This document shows, piece by piece, positions 23,623-33,774 of a stretch of DNA of 64,000 nt. How positions within the stretch are numbered: position 1 is the first letter of the stretch; each line of letters opens with the position of its first letter. The notes beneath the pieces were generated by a model. That model was not told the DNA's origin, ran no database searches, and saw only the letters and a list, made by a program, of their open reading frames with translations. The stretch lies in contig JAJFFF010000043.1 of NCBI GenBank assembly GCA_021776785.1, forward strand, positions 68,196 to 132,195, given 5' to 3'. The DNA comes from Planctomycetota bacterium. GTDB taxonomy: Bacteria > Planctomycetota > PLA2. A program made the position numbers and the translations under genes.

Positions 23623-24564
23623 TCACTTGTCGGTGAGCGGCGCGGCGGGGGATGCCGTGGACGGGGCGCGCTTCGCGGAGTTGTTTTGGGCGCGCCATTT
23701 CGCGAGTTGTTGCAGCCGTCGCACAAACCAGTCGCGTTCGGTCGTGAGTTGGTTGCGCGCGCAGAAGTCACGGAGGCCGACGAGACGCTTCTTGGTATCC
23801 CAGCGTCGGTTCCAACGCAGCTTGCGATGGCACGGCGGACAAAGATGCAGCGGTTGCGAATCGGACTCCTGTAGTGAATTCGATCCGTTCATCGTGCACT
23901 GGTAGCGCACGCAGTGGTGGAGACCGAAGACGTGTCCGATCTCGTGAACCACGAGTTGGCACGCGCGGCGCAAGAGTTTGCGCCTTGTCGCGAGTGTGGA
24001 CGGCCCGCCGTAAAACGTCGGTTGAAAACGCGCGAACGACCAAACGCCGATGCGCCGACGCAGGTCCGCCATCCCGAACACGAAGTTCCATGACTGATCG
24101 GGGTACAAGTCGGCCATCGTGACCGCTTGCACGCTGACCGCATCGTCGGGGCGGTTGTCGGGTAAGAGATGACGCAGGAAGTAATTCGTGTCGTACTGCT
24201 TGCCGGTAGTTCGGTCGCGATGCCAGTCTTTCGGCAGCGATTGAGACTTCAGTGTCCGCGTGTCCAGTTGGAACCAGATTCCCGCGAACTCGATGGAGAG
24301 AGCGCGGGTCTTTTTTTGCACGACGTCGAACGGTCCCACGGGCAAGAACGCAAGCACTTCGCGGGGGCGAGCACGAACCGGGCGCGCCGCGCGATACATA
24401 TCGAGCGTCTGGCCGTCCTCGCGCATCCGCGCGAGCCAGTCGTGCGCCCCGGGCTTCCGCTTTTTCTCAAACAGCGGGGGCGTCTTGTCGTCGTCGGCAC
24501 GCACGGACGCAACGCTGACCACGACGACAGCGAGTCCCACACCGATCCAACACACGCGGCGCAT
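23623..24564 (-). CDS. archaemetzincin-family zinc metalloprotease with predicted signal peptide
   Basis: HEIGHVFGLHHCVRYQCTMNGSNSLQESDSQPLHLCPPCHRKL matches HExxHxxGxxHC...CxM...CxxC archaemetzincin signature. Confidence 0.9.
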   Translation of the reverse strand: MRRVCWIGVGLAVVVVSVASVRADDDKTPPLFEKKRKPGAHDWLARMREDGQTLDMYRAARPVRARPREVLAFLPVGPFDVVQKKTRALSIEFAGIWFQLDTRTLKSQSLPKDWHRDRTTGKQYDTNYFLRHLLPDNRPDDAVSVQAVTMADLYPDQSWNFVFGMADLRRRIGVWSFARFQPTFYGGPSTLATRRKLLRRACQLVVHEIGHVFGLHHCVRYQCTMNGSNSLQESDSQPLHLCPPCHRKLRWNRRWDTKKRLVGLRDFCARNQLTTERDWFVRRLQQLAKWRAQNNSAKRAPSTASPAAPLTDK

Positions 24565-24611
24565 ACAGAAAGGAACGGGGCGCGAACGCGACGGTTCGAA
24601 TTTGACGCGCG

Positions 24612-25130
24612 CTAAGCGCCCGCAGCGTCAGGGTTGTGGCCGGGGATGTTGCCGGCGCCGAGTTCTTGGTCGAGCAGCATCAACCCCGCGCCGACTTCGC
24701 CGGCGAGGCGCAGGCGGCCGAGCAGCGAACGCGCCATGTTCTCTTCTTCGACCTGCTCGTTGATGAACCACTCGAGCATGATGCGCGCGGCTTGGTCGTT
24801 GGCTTTGTCCGCGACGGCGTAGAGTTGGCGGATCGACTCGCTGACGGTTTGCTCGGACTTCAACACGGCGTCCAACGCCTCGCGCGGGGAGTCGTAGGTA
24901 GCGGCCGGCTGCGCGAGCGCCGGAAGGACGGGCGATTGGTCGCGGTCTTGTAAGTGCTCGATGAACCGATACGCGTGTTGCATCTCTTCGGCGGCCTGGG
25001 TCTTGGCGAACGATGCAAAGCCAGGGAGGTCCGCTTCTTCGAACCAAAGCGCCATCGCGCTGTATTTGTACCAGGCGTCGAGTTCCAACTTGAGGTGTGC
25101 GTTAATCGCGTCGCGAACTTCCGGTTTCAT
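24612..25130 (-). CDS. ferritin-like iron storage protein
   Basis: ELDAWYKYSAMALWFEEADLPGFASFAKTQAAEEMQHAYRFIEHL and EWFINEQVEEENMARSLL. Confidence 0.93.
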   Translation of the reverse strand: MKPEVRDAINAHLKLELDAWYKYSAMALWFEEADLPGFASFAKTQAAEEMQHAYRFIEHLQDRDQSPVLPALAQPAATYDSPREALDAVLKSEQTVSESIRQLYAVADKANDQAARIMLEWFINEQVEEENMARSLLGRLRLAGEVGAGLMLLDQELGAGNIPGHNPDAAGA

Positions 25131-25200
25131 CCAGGCATTGTATCGCGGTCGCACCACGGTCGGCAGAGATCGAGGGCCGCACTCGCGGTACGATGCGGGG

Positions 25201-26391
25201 ATGAGCGATGTCGTCGCCGCCCAGTTCTTGGACAAAGCGCTGGATCACCTCCGCCGCCATGTCGCTCTAAACTCGTTTACGAGAAATCGCGCGGGCGTCG
25301 TGGCCGTGGGGGACCTGACCGCGGAGTTGTTTGCCCCGCTGGGGTTTCGCGCGACGCGCGTCCCGTCGATCACGCCGGAGTGCGGCGATCACCTCACCCT
25401 CACCCGCAGGGCGGGGCCTGACGCGCCGCACCTCGTGATGGTTTCGCATCTCGACACCGTGTTTCCGCCCGACATGGAGTTCTCGTGGCGAGAGGACGAT
25501 GGGGATTGGGTCGTCGGGCCGGGCGTCTGCGACATCAAGGGCGGGACCGTGCTGATGTGGATGGTGCTGTCCACGTTGCAGGCGAGCGATGCGGCGCGCT
25601 TGGAGAATACGTCGTGGACGTTGCTCTTGAACGCGACCGAAGAGGGCGGGTGCGATGACTTTCCCGACCTTGCTCGCGCCGCGTGCGCGCGTCCGAACAC
25701 GCGCGCTTGTTTGGTGTACGAAGCGGGGATGGAGGCGGGCGCCGCGACGACGTTGGTCACCCAACGCAAGGGGTGTGGTCGTTTCCGCCTGACGGCGCGC
25801 GGTCATCCGGCGCATTCGGGGAATGCACACGAACAGGGGGCGAGCGCAATCCGCGAACTCGCGCGCGCGGTCGAGAAGGTTGAGCAACTCACGGACTACG
25901 ACGCGGGCCAGACGCTATCCGTTGGGCTGATCCGGGGCGGCTCTGCCGTGAACTCGATTTCCGAAACGGCCAGCGCCGACATCGACGTGCGTTCGTGGAC
26001 GGTCGAAGCCGAGCAGGAGGCCGAGCGGAAGCTACAAGCGATCGCGAATGAAGCGACCGTTGCGAGCGCCGACGGCAAGAACTTCTGTCGCATGGAGCTC
26101 CGTCGATTGCCGGGCTACCCGCCGTGGGCAAAAAACGATGCGAGCGACAACCTCGGCGCGCTCGCCGCACGGTGCGCAAGAGATCTCGGACAAGCCATCG
26201 CGCCGGGAGCAAGACGAGGCGGCAGCGATGGCTGCCACACGTGGGACCTCGTACCGACGCTCGACGGACTAGGTCCGATCGGACGCGCGACGCACACGCT
26301 GCAGGAAGCCGTGAAGACTTCTTCGTTTGTCCCGCGAACGATGTTGTCGGTGCGATTGATTGAGGCCTTGTTGACCGGAGAGTGTCCGTGA
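25201..26391 (+). CDS. M20 family metallopeptidase (carboxypeptidase G2-like)
   Basis: VMVSHLDTVFPPD, VGPGVCDIKGGTVLMWMVL, NATEEGG motifs; start at ATG 25201. Confidence 0.9.
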   Translation: MSDVVAAQFLDKALDHLRRHVALNSFTRNRAGVVAVGDLTAELFAPLGFRATRVPSITPECGDHLTLTRRAGPDAPHLVMVSHLDTVFPPDMEFSWREDDGDWVVGPGVCDIKGGTVLMWMVLSTLQASDAARLENTSWTLLLNATEEGGCDDFPDLARAACARPNTRACLVYEAGMEAGAATTLVTQRKGCGRFRLTARGHPAHSGNAHEQGASAIRELARAVEKVEQLTDYDAGQTLSVGLIRGGSAVNSISETASADIDVRSWTVEAEQEAERKLQAIANEATVASADGKNFCRMELRRLPGYPPWAKNDASDNLGALAARCARDLGQAIAPGARRGGSDGCHTWDLVPTLDGLGPIGRATHTLQEAVKTSSFVPRTMLSVRLIEALLTGECP

Positions 26392-27686
26392 AACGCTGGC
26401 GCCGTTGGGGCGTCGCCACCGCGATTTTGTGCGTGCTCGCGTTGTCGCTTTGGTTGCGCGAGCGCTCGCATACCCGCACGCCACGTTTGACGAAGCCGCC
26501 GGCGCAAGCTCATCGGCCGATCCGGCCGCCGCGTCAACATGCGGACCCGGACCCAGACCCGGAGCCGCGACCCGCGCCCAAGCCTGCGCCACTCGACCCG
26601 AGCTCTCCGTTTTTCGGCGAGCAGGAGGTGCGCGGTACGGTGTTGTCCCATGACGGCAAGCCCGTGCCCGATGCCGCCGTGCGGTGTATTCCCCTCGGCT
26701 ACCTGGCGCATCTTCCGTCAGAGCGCGATCATCTAAGCGCGCGGACCGACGAACAGGGAGAGTTCGTATTTCGCCGTCTGCCGACCGTTGGCGAGTACCA
26801 ATTGGCCGCGCTCAGCAAGGCACGGTCGCAGTTCGGACGGCTGACGGTGTCCGATCCCGCAGCTCCTATCGTCGTTCGCTGTGATGCTATCGTTTACGAG
26901 CGTCTTGAGTTTCGGTACGACCGAGCAAGATTTCCGGCGGGACCGGTCGCGCAGTCGTGGGGGATCCTACGTGGGATGTCGCTTACTTCCCAGATGGACG
27001 CGGGTGACCTCTTCGCGCTGGGGCGACGCGAAGGTATCGAGTTTCGGTCGCTTCCGTTTGCCTACGCGCGGCGCACATCCGATCATCCGATTGCCATGAG
27101 TATCAGATTCGTTGGGTATGACGCCGTCTCCCTCAACATCGGTGCGCGGCCGCTCTCTGACTGGCCGAAATCGCGCGTGATCGAGCTGAAGCCTGCGCCG
27201 ACGGAGCCGGGCACGACCACGTATGTTGTTCGGTTTTCGAACGTGCCGTCGGCCCATCGGGACTGGCTGCTGGTTTCGGTTGCGCCTGTCGGGCAGGTGG
27301 GCCAATATCTAGTCGACTACCGACGGACGTTTGTGGGGCGGCGCGATGCGGCGTGGGAGGTCAGGTTCCTAGCGAATCCAGATCGCAGATTCGCCTGTGT
27401 GTCGATTGATCACGGGACGTACACCGAGCTCGTTCCGCAGCTACCCACGCTGGGAACTGCAGAGATATCGGTCCCGCAAGTGGAAGGGAGTGTCAACTGG
27501 ATGATGTACTCCAACGGTGTGTTGCGCCCACGACCGTACTATCCGGGCGTCTACCGCGTCGGGCCGCTTCCGATCGGGGTGCACCAGGTATTCCGACATG
27601 TTCGCAATGCCAAAGGCCTGCTGATTCTGAACGAGTCCCGTCATATAGAGATTCGAGAAGAGCATCGAAAGATCGCGTGGGATTGA
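26382..27686 (+). CDS. membrane-anchored/exported protein with carboxypeptidase-regulatory-like segment
   Basis: N-terminal TM; VRGTVLSHDGKPVPDAAVRC...TDEQGEFVFRRLPTVGEYQL. Confidence 0.65.
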   Translation: MSVKRWRRWGVATAILCVLALSLWLRERSHTRTPRLTKPPAQAHRPIRPPRQHADPDPDPEPRPAPKPAPLDPSSPFFGEQEVRGTVLSHDGKPVPDAAVRCIPLGYLAHLPSERDHLSARTDEQGEFVFRRLPTVGEYQLAALSKARSQFGRLTVSDPAAPIVVRCDAIVYERLEFRYDRARFPAGPVAQSWGILRGMSLTSQMDAGDLFALGRREGIEFRSLPFAYARRTSDHPIAMSIRFVGYDAVSLNIGARPLSDWPKSRVIELKPAPTEPGTTTYVVRFSNVPSAHRDWLLVSVAPVGQVGQYLVDYRRTFVGRRDAAWEVRFLANPDRRFACVSIDHGTYTELVPQLPTLGTAEISVPQVEGSVNWMMYSNGVLRPRPYYPGVYRVGPLPIGVHQVFRHVRNAKGLLILNESRHIEIREEHRKIAWD

Positions 27687-28384
27687 TGGGTGACTCCATG
27701 CGATTCGCCGACTTCGAACGCATTGTGTTCTTCACGGGTGCTGGGCTGTCGGTCGAGAGCGGCATTCCGACGTATCGGGGGAAGGGCGGGTTGTGGCACG
27801 AGTACAACTACGAGGACTTTGCGTGCCAGCGGGCGTTTGATCGGGCGCCGGACCGGGTGTGGGACTTTCACGACAAACGTCGCGCGGCGATCGGTGCCTG
27901 CGCGCCGAATGAGGGCCACAAGATCATTGCGGATGTGCAACGTGAAAACTCGCGCACAAAGATCATCACCCAAAACATCGACGGCCTGCATCAACGCGCA
28001 GGCGCGACCGACGTAGTCGAGCTGCACGGAAGCATCTGGCGGATCCGTTGCGACGCCTGTTTTCGGACCGAGTTAAGCAACGAAACGCCGCTCGGCGAAC
28101 GTCGCTGCTCGTGCGGACGCTATTGGCGGCCCGACATCGTGTGGTTCGAGGACGCGTTGCACGATAAAACCGTGCGCGCGGCCGAACAAGCGTTGGTCGA
28201 ATGCGATCTATTCGTGAGCATCGGCACGTCGGCTGTCGTGTACCCCGCAGCGGCGATGCCGCAAATCGCGCAGCGCGCGGGGGCAACGCTGATCGAGATC
28301 AATCCGGAAGAGACGCAGGCGTCGCATCTGTACGAGCATCCGTTGCGCGGTCCGGCTTCGGCGATGCTGCGCACGCTGATTTAG
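27686..28384 (+). CDS. Sir2-family NAD-dependent protein deacylase
   Basis: FFTGAGLSVESGIPTYRGKGGLW, TQNIDGLHQRAG, ELHGS, CDAC...CSCG zinc site. Confidence 0.95.
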   Translation: MGDSMRFADFERIVFFTGAGLSVESGIPTYRGKGGLWHEYNYEDFACQRAFDRAPDRVWDFHDKRRAAIGACAPNEGHKIIADVQRENSRTKIITQNIDGLHQRAGATDVVELHGSIWRIRCDACFRTELSNETPLGERRCSCGRYWRPDIVWFEDALHDKTVRAAEQALVECDLFVSIGTSAVVYPAAAMPQIAQRAGATLIEINPEETQASHLYEHPLRGPASAMLRTLI

Positions 28385-28402
28385 CGCGCCGAGATCGTCG
28401 CG

Positions 28403-29908
28403 GTGCTGGACAATGTCTCCGTGCGCACGTTTCTTTGGTTGTTTGGACTGGCGGTGATCGCGGTGCTCACGTGGGCGCTTTGGCCGGATTGGGTCGAGCG
28501 TCGGGCCGGCGAGCGGCGCGATGGCGTTTCACAAGAGAACGGCGGCGGCGAACCGGTGGGTCGCGAGACCACCGAAGACAACGACACGCCTTCCCCCGGC
28601 GGCGAGCCCGTTCCGTCTTCTGAAACCAAAGAAAACGCAGGCGCGGGTGCGTCCAAGATCCGGATCGTTGTTGTGTTTGAAGATGGCGCGCCGGCCGAGG
28701 GCGCACAGGTCCGACTCACCCCGGGCCAAAACATCAAGAGGCCCCTCGTGCACGAGGGGGAGCGACGCACGAATCGCGCGGGAATGGTCGAGATCGAACC
28801 TCCGGCGCAACGCTCCTGGGTGCTCGTTCGACGCGGGCCGTCCGCCGCGATGCCGATCGCGGTTCAGCATCCCGGCGAGTACCTCGCGGTGTTGTCCGAA
28901 TCCTGCGTTCTTGCGGGGCGCGTGCTTTTGCCCGGCGGAGCACCGGCGGCGGGTGCAACGATCAGCCTGAATGGTTTCGACGGTTGGGAGTATCGATGGC
29001 TGGCCGTGACCGCGGACGCGGATGGGAGGTTCGAGTCGCCGCCCGTGCCTCGTCGATGGTTCGACACGCTGTATGTGTGGGTGCAACACCCGCCAGCTCC
29101 GCGCATGCTGTTCACGTTTCGAGAGGGGCAGGCCACGCGCGAACCCGTCTTCCTGCAACTCTCGTCGCAGCCCGTGACCGGCGTCGTTGTCGATGCGAGC
29201 GGCGCGGCGGTTCCGCGTCAAAGGGTCGATCACGCCGACGGCTTCGTCACGACCGACGCGCGCGGCGCGTTCCGCATCGAGTTTGCGCGGCGGGCGGGAC
29301 AGGTCCTGCGCGTGGGCTCCACACTTCGCACCGTGGGTCAAGACGATGACAAGATCGAACTCGTCGTGCAGGCCGGTAAGACGCTGCGCGGCCAGCTGCT
29401 CTCGCATTCCGGGCAGCCGCTGCCTCACGTGGAGATCTCATGCTTTGTGGCGGGGAGCAAAACGATGCTCCAACATGAAGCAACGGGGGCGGACGGCGCA
29501 TTCTTGCTCGCCGACGTGCCGAACGGTCCACTCGAGCTTTGGTTCGAACTGCAAGAGAGCGCGGATGTGCCGACGATTCCGTACATCGTCGAAGTCGTGG
29601 CTGGCGAGCCGAAGACCATCCGGCTGCCGCAACCCATTGATGTCACGCTGCGGCTGCGGCGTCAGGATGGCCGCGCGCCGCAAGAGATTCACAGCGGTCA
29701 GATTCGGATCGCACGAAGCGAGAGAGTGATCCAACGAAACGTACACGGAACGCCAAGCGAGTTCACGTTGCGCGTGTGGGAGCCGGGACGCTATCGGTTT
29801 CTGCTCACGTCGCCCCGGCACCTTCCGGCCCGCGCGGAACAAAACGTGACGCGGAGCGGCCCCAACGTCTTAGACGTGCCACTGACGCGGCGACCGCACC
29901 TTCGTTAA
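28403..29908 (+). CDS. exported carboxypeptidase-regulatory-like domain protein
   Basis: N-terminal TM; repeated AGRVLLPGGAPAAGATISL...DADGRF / LRGQLLSHSGQPLPHVEISC...GADGAFLLADVPNG. Confidence 0.65.
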   Translation: MLDNVSVRTFLWLFGLAVIAVLTWALWPDWVERRAGERRDGVSQENGGGEPVGRETTEDNDTPSPGGEPVPSSETKENAGAGASKIRIVVVFEDGAPAEGAQVRLTPGQNIKRPLVHEGERRTNRAGMVEIEPPAQRSWVLVRRGPSAAMPIAVQHPGEYLAVLSESCVLAGRVLLPGGAPAAGATISLNGFDGWEYRWLAVTADADGRFESPPVPRRWFDTLYVWVQHPPAPRMLFTFREGQATREPVFLQLSSQPVTGVVVDASGAAVPRQRVDHADGFVTTDARGAFRIEFARRAGQVLRVGSTLRTVGQDDDKIELVVQAGKTLRGQLLSHSGQPLPHVEISCFVAGSKTMLQHEATGADGAFLLADVPNGPLELWFELQESADVPTIPYIVEVVAGEPKTIRLPQPIDVTLRLRRQDGRAPQEIHSGQIRIARSERVIQRNVHGTPSEFTLRVWEPGRYRFLLTSPRHLPARAEQNVTRSGPNVLDVPLTRRPHLR

Positions 29909-29963
29909 GGACTATTCCCGCGCGCCACCGGCCGCTGGAGCGGCGTCGAGCCGCACGCTAGCG

Positions 29964-32474
29964 CTACTTCGTTGGCTTGATGATCGGTTTCCCAGCGGAG
30001 CCGAGCAGTCCGCTGAACTGCGCTGCCGCTGAGCTGACGCCGCGCGTTTTGCTCTTAAACGAGTCCCTCAAGAGCGCGTACGCGTGTTTGTGCAACGCGG
30101 CGCGCCGATCGATCGCGAAGTTCGGTGGGTACGACGTAACCGCCTGTAGCGCAAGTGCGCCCGTCGCTGTCGCGAACACCGTTCCGGCGCCCGTGCTCCA
30201 GATCCCAACGCTCGGCCAGGTCCCGTCCGCCATTTGGCCGCGTTGGAGTGCCGTCGAAAGCTCTTTGCGCCAACTCACCGCCCGCAATCCTCCGTCGCTC
30301 GCCGCGACGAGCGCGCCGAAGTGCCACGAGCAGTGATCTACCGCCAACTCGCGCGGCGCCCAGCGAGGAGTTGACTCTAGGGCCATCTTGACCACGATTG
30401 CTGGACGATCGTTGGTGAGTAGAACCCGCGCCCAAAGGCCACCCGCCGTGCAGCAGGCCGTTTTTTGCGCGGTTGTATCGATGATTTCACCCGTGGCTTT
30501 GTTCTTCAACACGCCAACGCCGGACTGCGTCTTTCCTTTCATCAAGAGGCGCGAATCCTGACCGCCGGGATAGCTGTATCCGATGCGACCGAAGTTCGGC
30601 TCCGACATCTTCGTCACCCACTTGATCGCCGCTTGGGTCGAGGCGCTGTCCACCTCGAAGCCCGCCATGTGTCCCGACGCCAGTGCGTACGCCATCCACG
30701 TCGTTACGAACGTGTCGTTTGTGCCGGGGCGCGGCGTGTAGCGCCAAGCGCTCAATGGGTTTCGGGCCATAGCAATGTACGCGAGCGCCTCCTTGACGAC
30801 GCGCCGTGAGACCGAGTTCGGATCGATCCCATAGGCCTCCGCCAGCGCCGTAGTCGCTATGCCATGTTGGATCATCAAGATGTTTCGGTGCTTCCAGCCA
30901 ATCGCGCCGCTTTCGTTTTGCTCGCTTGCAAGATAGGACAGCGCCCTGCGCGCGTGCGGACCGACCTTGCCTTCCCCGAGCAAGGCGAGACAAGCGAGGC
31001 CGGTCACGCCGACGTCCGACTCGGCAAATCCCCCGAATCGAGACGCATCCCAACGTCCGTCGGGCTCCTGGTTTGTGCGTAGCCACTCCAGCGCCCTCGC
31101 AATGGTCATCGCGTTCGGGTTTTTTTGCGTCGCCCGTGATCGAAAATCGAAGCGCGGCGCCTGAGACAAGATCATGCCGACCGATGTGACCGCCTCGGGG
31201 CTTCCCTCGTACCCGAGTTTGACTAACGTTTTGAGCGTCGGCAGCGCGTGGACGCCCATCTGGCCCAACCGAACGACGGCGTCTCGATCTCCCTGTTTCA
31301 CCAGTTGTTCGCAGAGTTCAACGGGCGGGGGCGTCCCGCGCCGATCCCAGAGCGCGAACTGAGCTTCCATCGATACGGCAGAAACGGGGTCCTTGCGCGC
31401 ACGCAAAAACACCTCGTCGGAAACGTCGAGCCAGTGGGCCGCAGCGACCGCAGCGGCACGCACGCGGTAGTTCGTGCTACGACAAGCGGACTGGGCCGCG
31501 CGCACGATGGGTTCGGATTGCGGGAGGTAGGGTGCGATACGGCAGGTCGCGATCGCGAGCTTCGCATTCTTGGAGCTGATCGCCTCCGCGAAAGTGGTGA
31601 GTCCGTTTCGTGGAAGTTCCCGGTAAAAATAAAGAGGTACGTTTAGAAGTTCCGCCGCAGGTTTACGCCGAAACGACAAGAACCACGGCGTAAGACTCTC
31701 CTGGTCGAGGAGAGGCAACACGCGCGACAGAAGCGGCTGCGGCACATCGTGGCGTAGCGTTTCAAAGTCGTACCTTGCGAAGCGTGCGAGCGCGAGAACC
31801 GCGAACTTTGTATTCGTGGTGGCGCGGACAAGCGCCGGCACCACAACTTTCGCTTTCGCCCCGAGTTCTGCAAGCGACCATGCCGCCCGTTCACGCAGCA
31901 TCTCGGATCCATCGGCGAGATAGGGAAGGATCAGTTCGACGTGAGTCGGATCTTTCGTCTGTCCAAATCCAGCGAGCGCGGCATGCTTCCGACGCGGAGA
32001 CGACGTCGCGAGGTTTCGATGTAGGGCTGCGATTCCCGGAGGGCCGAGTCTTGCGACAGCGGATCCCGCGCCCTCGCGAACATCGTCGTACTTGCTCCCG
32101 AACAGCCCATCCAGAACTCGAATGTTTTTGGCCGTTGCCTTGTGGAGCAGGTCCGTGACGCACCAACGAACCACTTGGTTCTTGTCGCGTAGAGCCTTCG
32201 CCAGGGAAGGAATGTGCCTTTCAAGGTTCGCGTGCCTTGATCCCAACTCACGGATGATGCGAAATGCCCGGACTCTCGCCAGTTCGGACTTGAGGCGAAG
32301 CGCGGCCGACAGGATGACTCCAAACCGCTTCGGGTCGCTGCCAAGCAACGTCTTCTTGGCCTCTTGTCTCTTTCCCTCATTGGCCGAGGCGAGCTGCCAA
32401 ACCATGTCTGCAAACCATCTCTCGTTGGCCTGCGCGGTCAACGCTAAACAGAGAACCACCATCCACGTTCGCAT
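29964..32474 (-). CDS. exported HEAT-repeat plus prenyltransferase/squalene-cyclase-like (alpha/alpha barrel) protein
   Basis: Signal peptide, HEAT-like repeats then ALEWLRTNQEPDGRWDASRFGG...VTGLACLALLGEG repeats. Confidence 0.8.
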   Translation of the reverse strand: MRTWMVVLCLALTAQANERWFADMVWQLASANEGKRQEAKKTLLGSDPKRFGVILSAALRLKSELARVRAFRIIRELGSRHANLERHIPSLAKALRDKNQVVRWCVTDLLHKATAKNIRVLDGLFGSKYDDVREGAGSAVARLGPPGIAALHRNLATSSPRRKHAALAGFGQTKDPTHVELILPYLADGSEMLRERAAWSLAELGAKAKVVVPALVRATTNTKFAVLALARFARYDFETLRHDVPQPLLSRVLPLLDQESLTPWFLSFRRKPAAELLNVPLYFYRELPRNGLTTFAEAISSKNAKLAIATCRIAPYLPQSEPIVRAAQSACRSTNYRVRAAAVAAAHWLDVSDEVFLRARKDPVSAVSMEAQFALWDRRGTPPPVELCEQLVKQGDRDAVVRLGQMGVHALPTLKTLVKLGYEGSPEAVTSVGMILSQAPRFDFRSRATQKNPNAMTIARALEWLRTNQEPDGRWDASRFGGFAESDVGVTGLACLALLGEGKVGPHARRALSYLASEQNESGAIGWKHRNILMIQHGIATTALAEAYGIDPNSVSRRVVKEALAYIAMARNPLSAWRYTPRPGTNDTFVTTWMAYALASGHMAGFEVDSASTQAAIKWVTKMSEPNFGRIGYSYPGGQDSRLLMKGKTQSGVGVLKNKATGEIIDTTAQKTACCTAGGLWARVLLTNDRPAIVVKMALESTPRWAPRELAVDHCSWHFGALVAASDGGLRAVSWRKELSTALQRGQMADGTWPSVGIWSTGAGTVFATATGALALQAVTSYPPNFAIDRRAALHKHAYALLRDSFKSKTRGVSSAAAQFSGLLGSAGKPIIKPTK

Positions 32475-32532
32475 CCCTGATGATCATAGTCGAAAGCGGC
32501 AAATGACGTTCGTGTAGACGTCGTTCCGTGCG

Positions 32533-33123
32533 TCATCGAACCAGCTGCCGTACGCGACGCCTCACATACGGAATCACGTCCGACTCAAACCAAGGGTTGG
32601 TCTTTAGCCATCGGTTGTTGCGTGGGCTTGGATGGGGGAGCGGAAGGCACGCGGGGCGATAGTCTTTCCACGCGCGCACGATGTTGGTCAGTGATTCGCT
32701 ACGGGGCGGCGCAAGGTGCCACTTCATCGCGTATTGGCCGATGACCAGCGTGAGTTTCACGGCCGGCATTCGATTGAGTAACGCGTCGCGCCACGCTTCC
32801 GCGCACTCCGGACGTGGTGGAAGGTCGCCCGACTCTCCGGTGCCCGGATAGCAAAAGCCCATCGGCAAGATAGCGATCTTTGCTTCGTCGTAAAACGTCG
32901 GCTTGTCCACGCCCATCCAAGCGCGCAGTCGTTCGCCGCTCGGATCATCGAACGGGACGCCCGACTCGTGCACGCGCCGCCCCGGAGCTTGGCCCGCAAT
33001 CAAGACGCGCGCGTCTTGGTGCGCCTGAAGGACGGGTCGCACGCCGTCCTTCAGGCAGGCTTCGCAGATGCGGCAGGCGCGAACATCTCGCAATAAGTTC
33101 GCGAGACTCTGCTCTCTCGCCAT
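32533..33123 (-). CDS. uracil-DNA glycosylase family protein
   Basis: CRICEACLKDG..., GQAPGRRVHESGVPFDDPSGERLRAWMG, LPLPHPSPRNNRW. Confidence 0.9.
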   Translation of the reverse strand: MAREQSLANLLRDVRACRICEACLKDGVRPVLQAHQDARVLIAGQAPGRRVHESGVPFDDPSGERLRAWMGVDKPTFYDEAKIAILPMGFCYPGTGESGDLPPRPECAEAWRDALLNRMPAVKLTLVIGQYAMKWHLAPPRSESLTNIVRAWKDYRPACLPLPHPSPRNNRWLKTNPWFESDVIPYVRRRVRQLVR

Positions 33124-33635
33124 TACACGTCTTCGATTTCGACGATGTCGGGGCGTAGCGTTCCGATGATCGCGAGGAGTTCTTTTTTCTCCCGCGCGGG
33201 AACCTTGAATTCGTCGAGAGTCGAAACAAGGTGGCCGACGACGATGTTGAACTCGGACGCTTTGATGCCGAGCCCGCCGTGTGTCGTCTTCGCCGAGCGG
33301 CTGATGATCTTGCAGGGGCCCCCGGTCACGGCGCAGACCAGGTTCTTGTTCTTTTGGCGAAAGCCCTCGCGCGAGTCGTCGCTCATGCCGAAGAAACGCT
33401 TCCCTACGACCGGGTCGTCGAACAACTTCTGCGCAAAGACATCGACGACCGCCGACACCGCGTCGTAGCCGCCGAGCCGTTCGTAAAGCGTGGCTTGGGA
33501 CATGGCCCGCTTGGCCGGGGCGCTCGCTTCCGGTGCTTCTTTCGACGCGGGCGTGGCCGCGCACCCAAACGGGAGCAGCAGCACAAGCGCCGTGGCAATC
33601 GACGTCCAGAGGCCGTGTGTGGAGGGATCAAACAT
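33123..33635 (-). CDS. group 1 truncated hemoglobin with lipoprotein-like signal
   Basis: TLYERLGGYDAVSAVVDVFAQKLFDDPVVGKRFF...NLVCAVTGGP; N-terminal LLLPFGCAATP lipobox. Confidence 0.9.
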   Translation of the reverse strand: MFDPSTHGLWTSIATALVLLLPFGCAATPASKEAPEASAPAKRAMSQATLYERLGGYDAVSAVVDVFAQKLFDDPVVGKRFFGMSDDSREGFRQKNKNLVCAVTGGPCKIISRSAKTTHGGLGIKASEFNIVVGHLVSTLDEFKVPAREKKELLAIIGTLRPDIVEIEDV

Positions 33636-33774
33636 GGGTCACCTTTCTTTGGATCTAAAACCGTGCGCCATGGAGCGCGCTGTTCTCAATCGCAAGACCC
33701 GTGCCTTAAGGCCTCGAACTCCTCACGTTTCGCATTAGTCATTCCCGTACAATGAGTTCCGGCGCTTTGGATGG

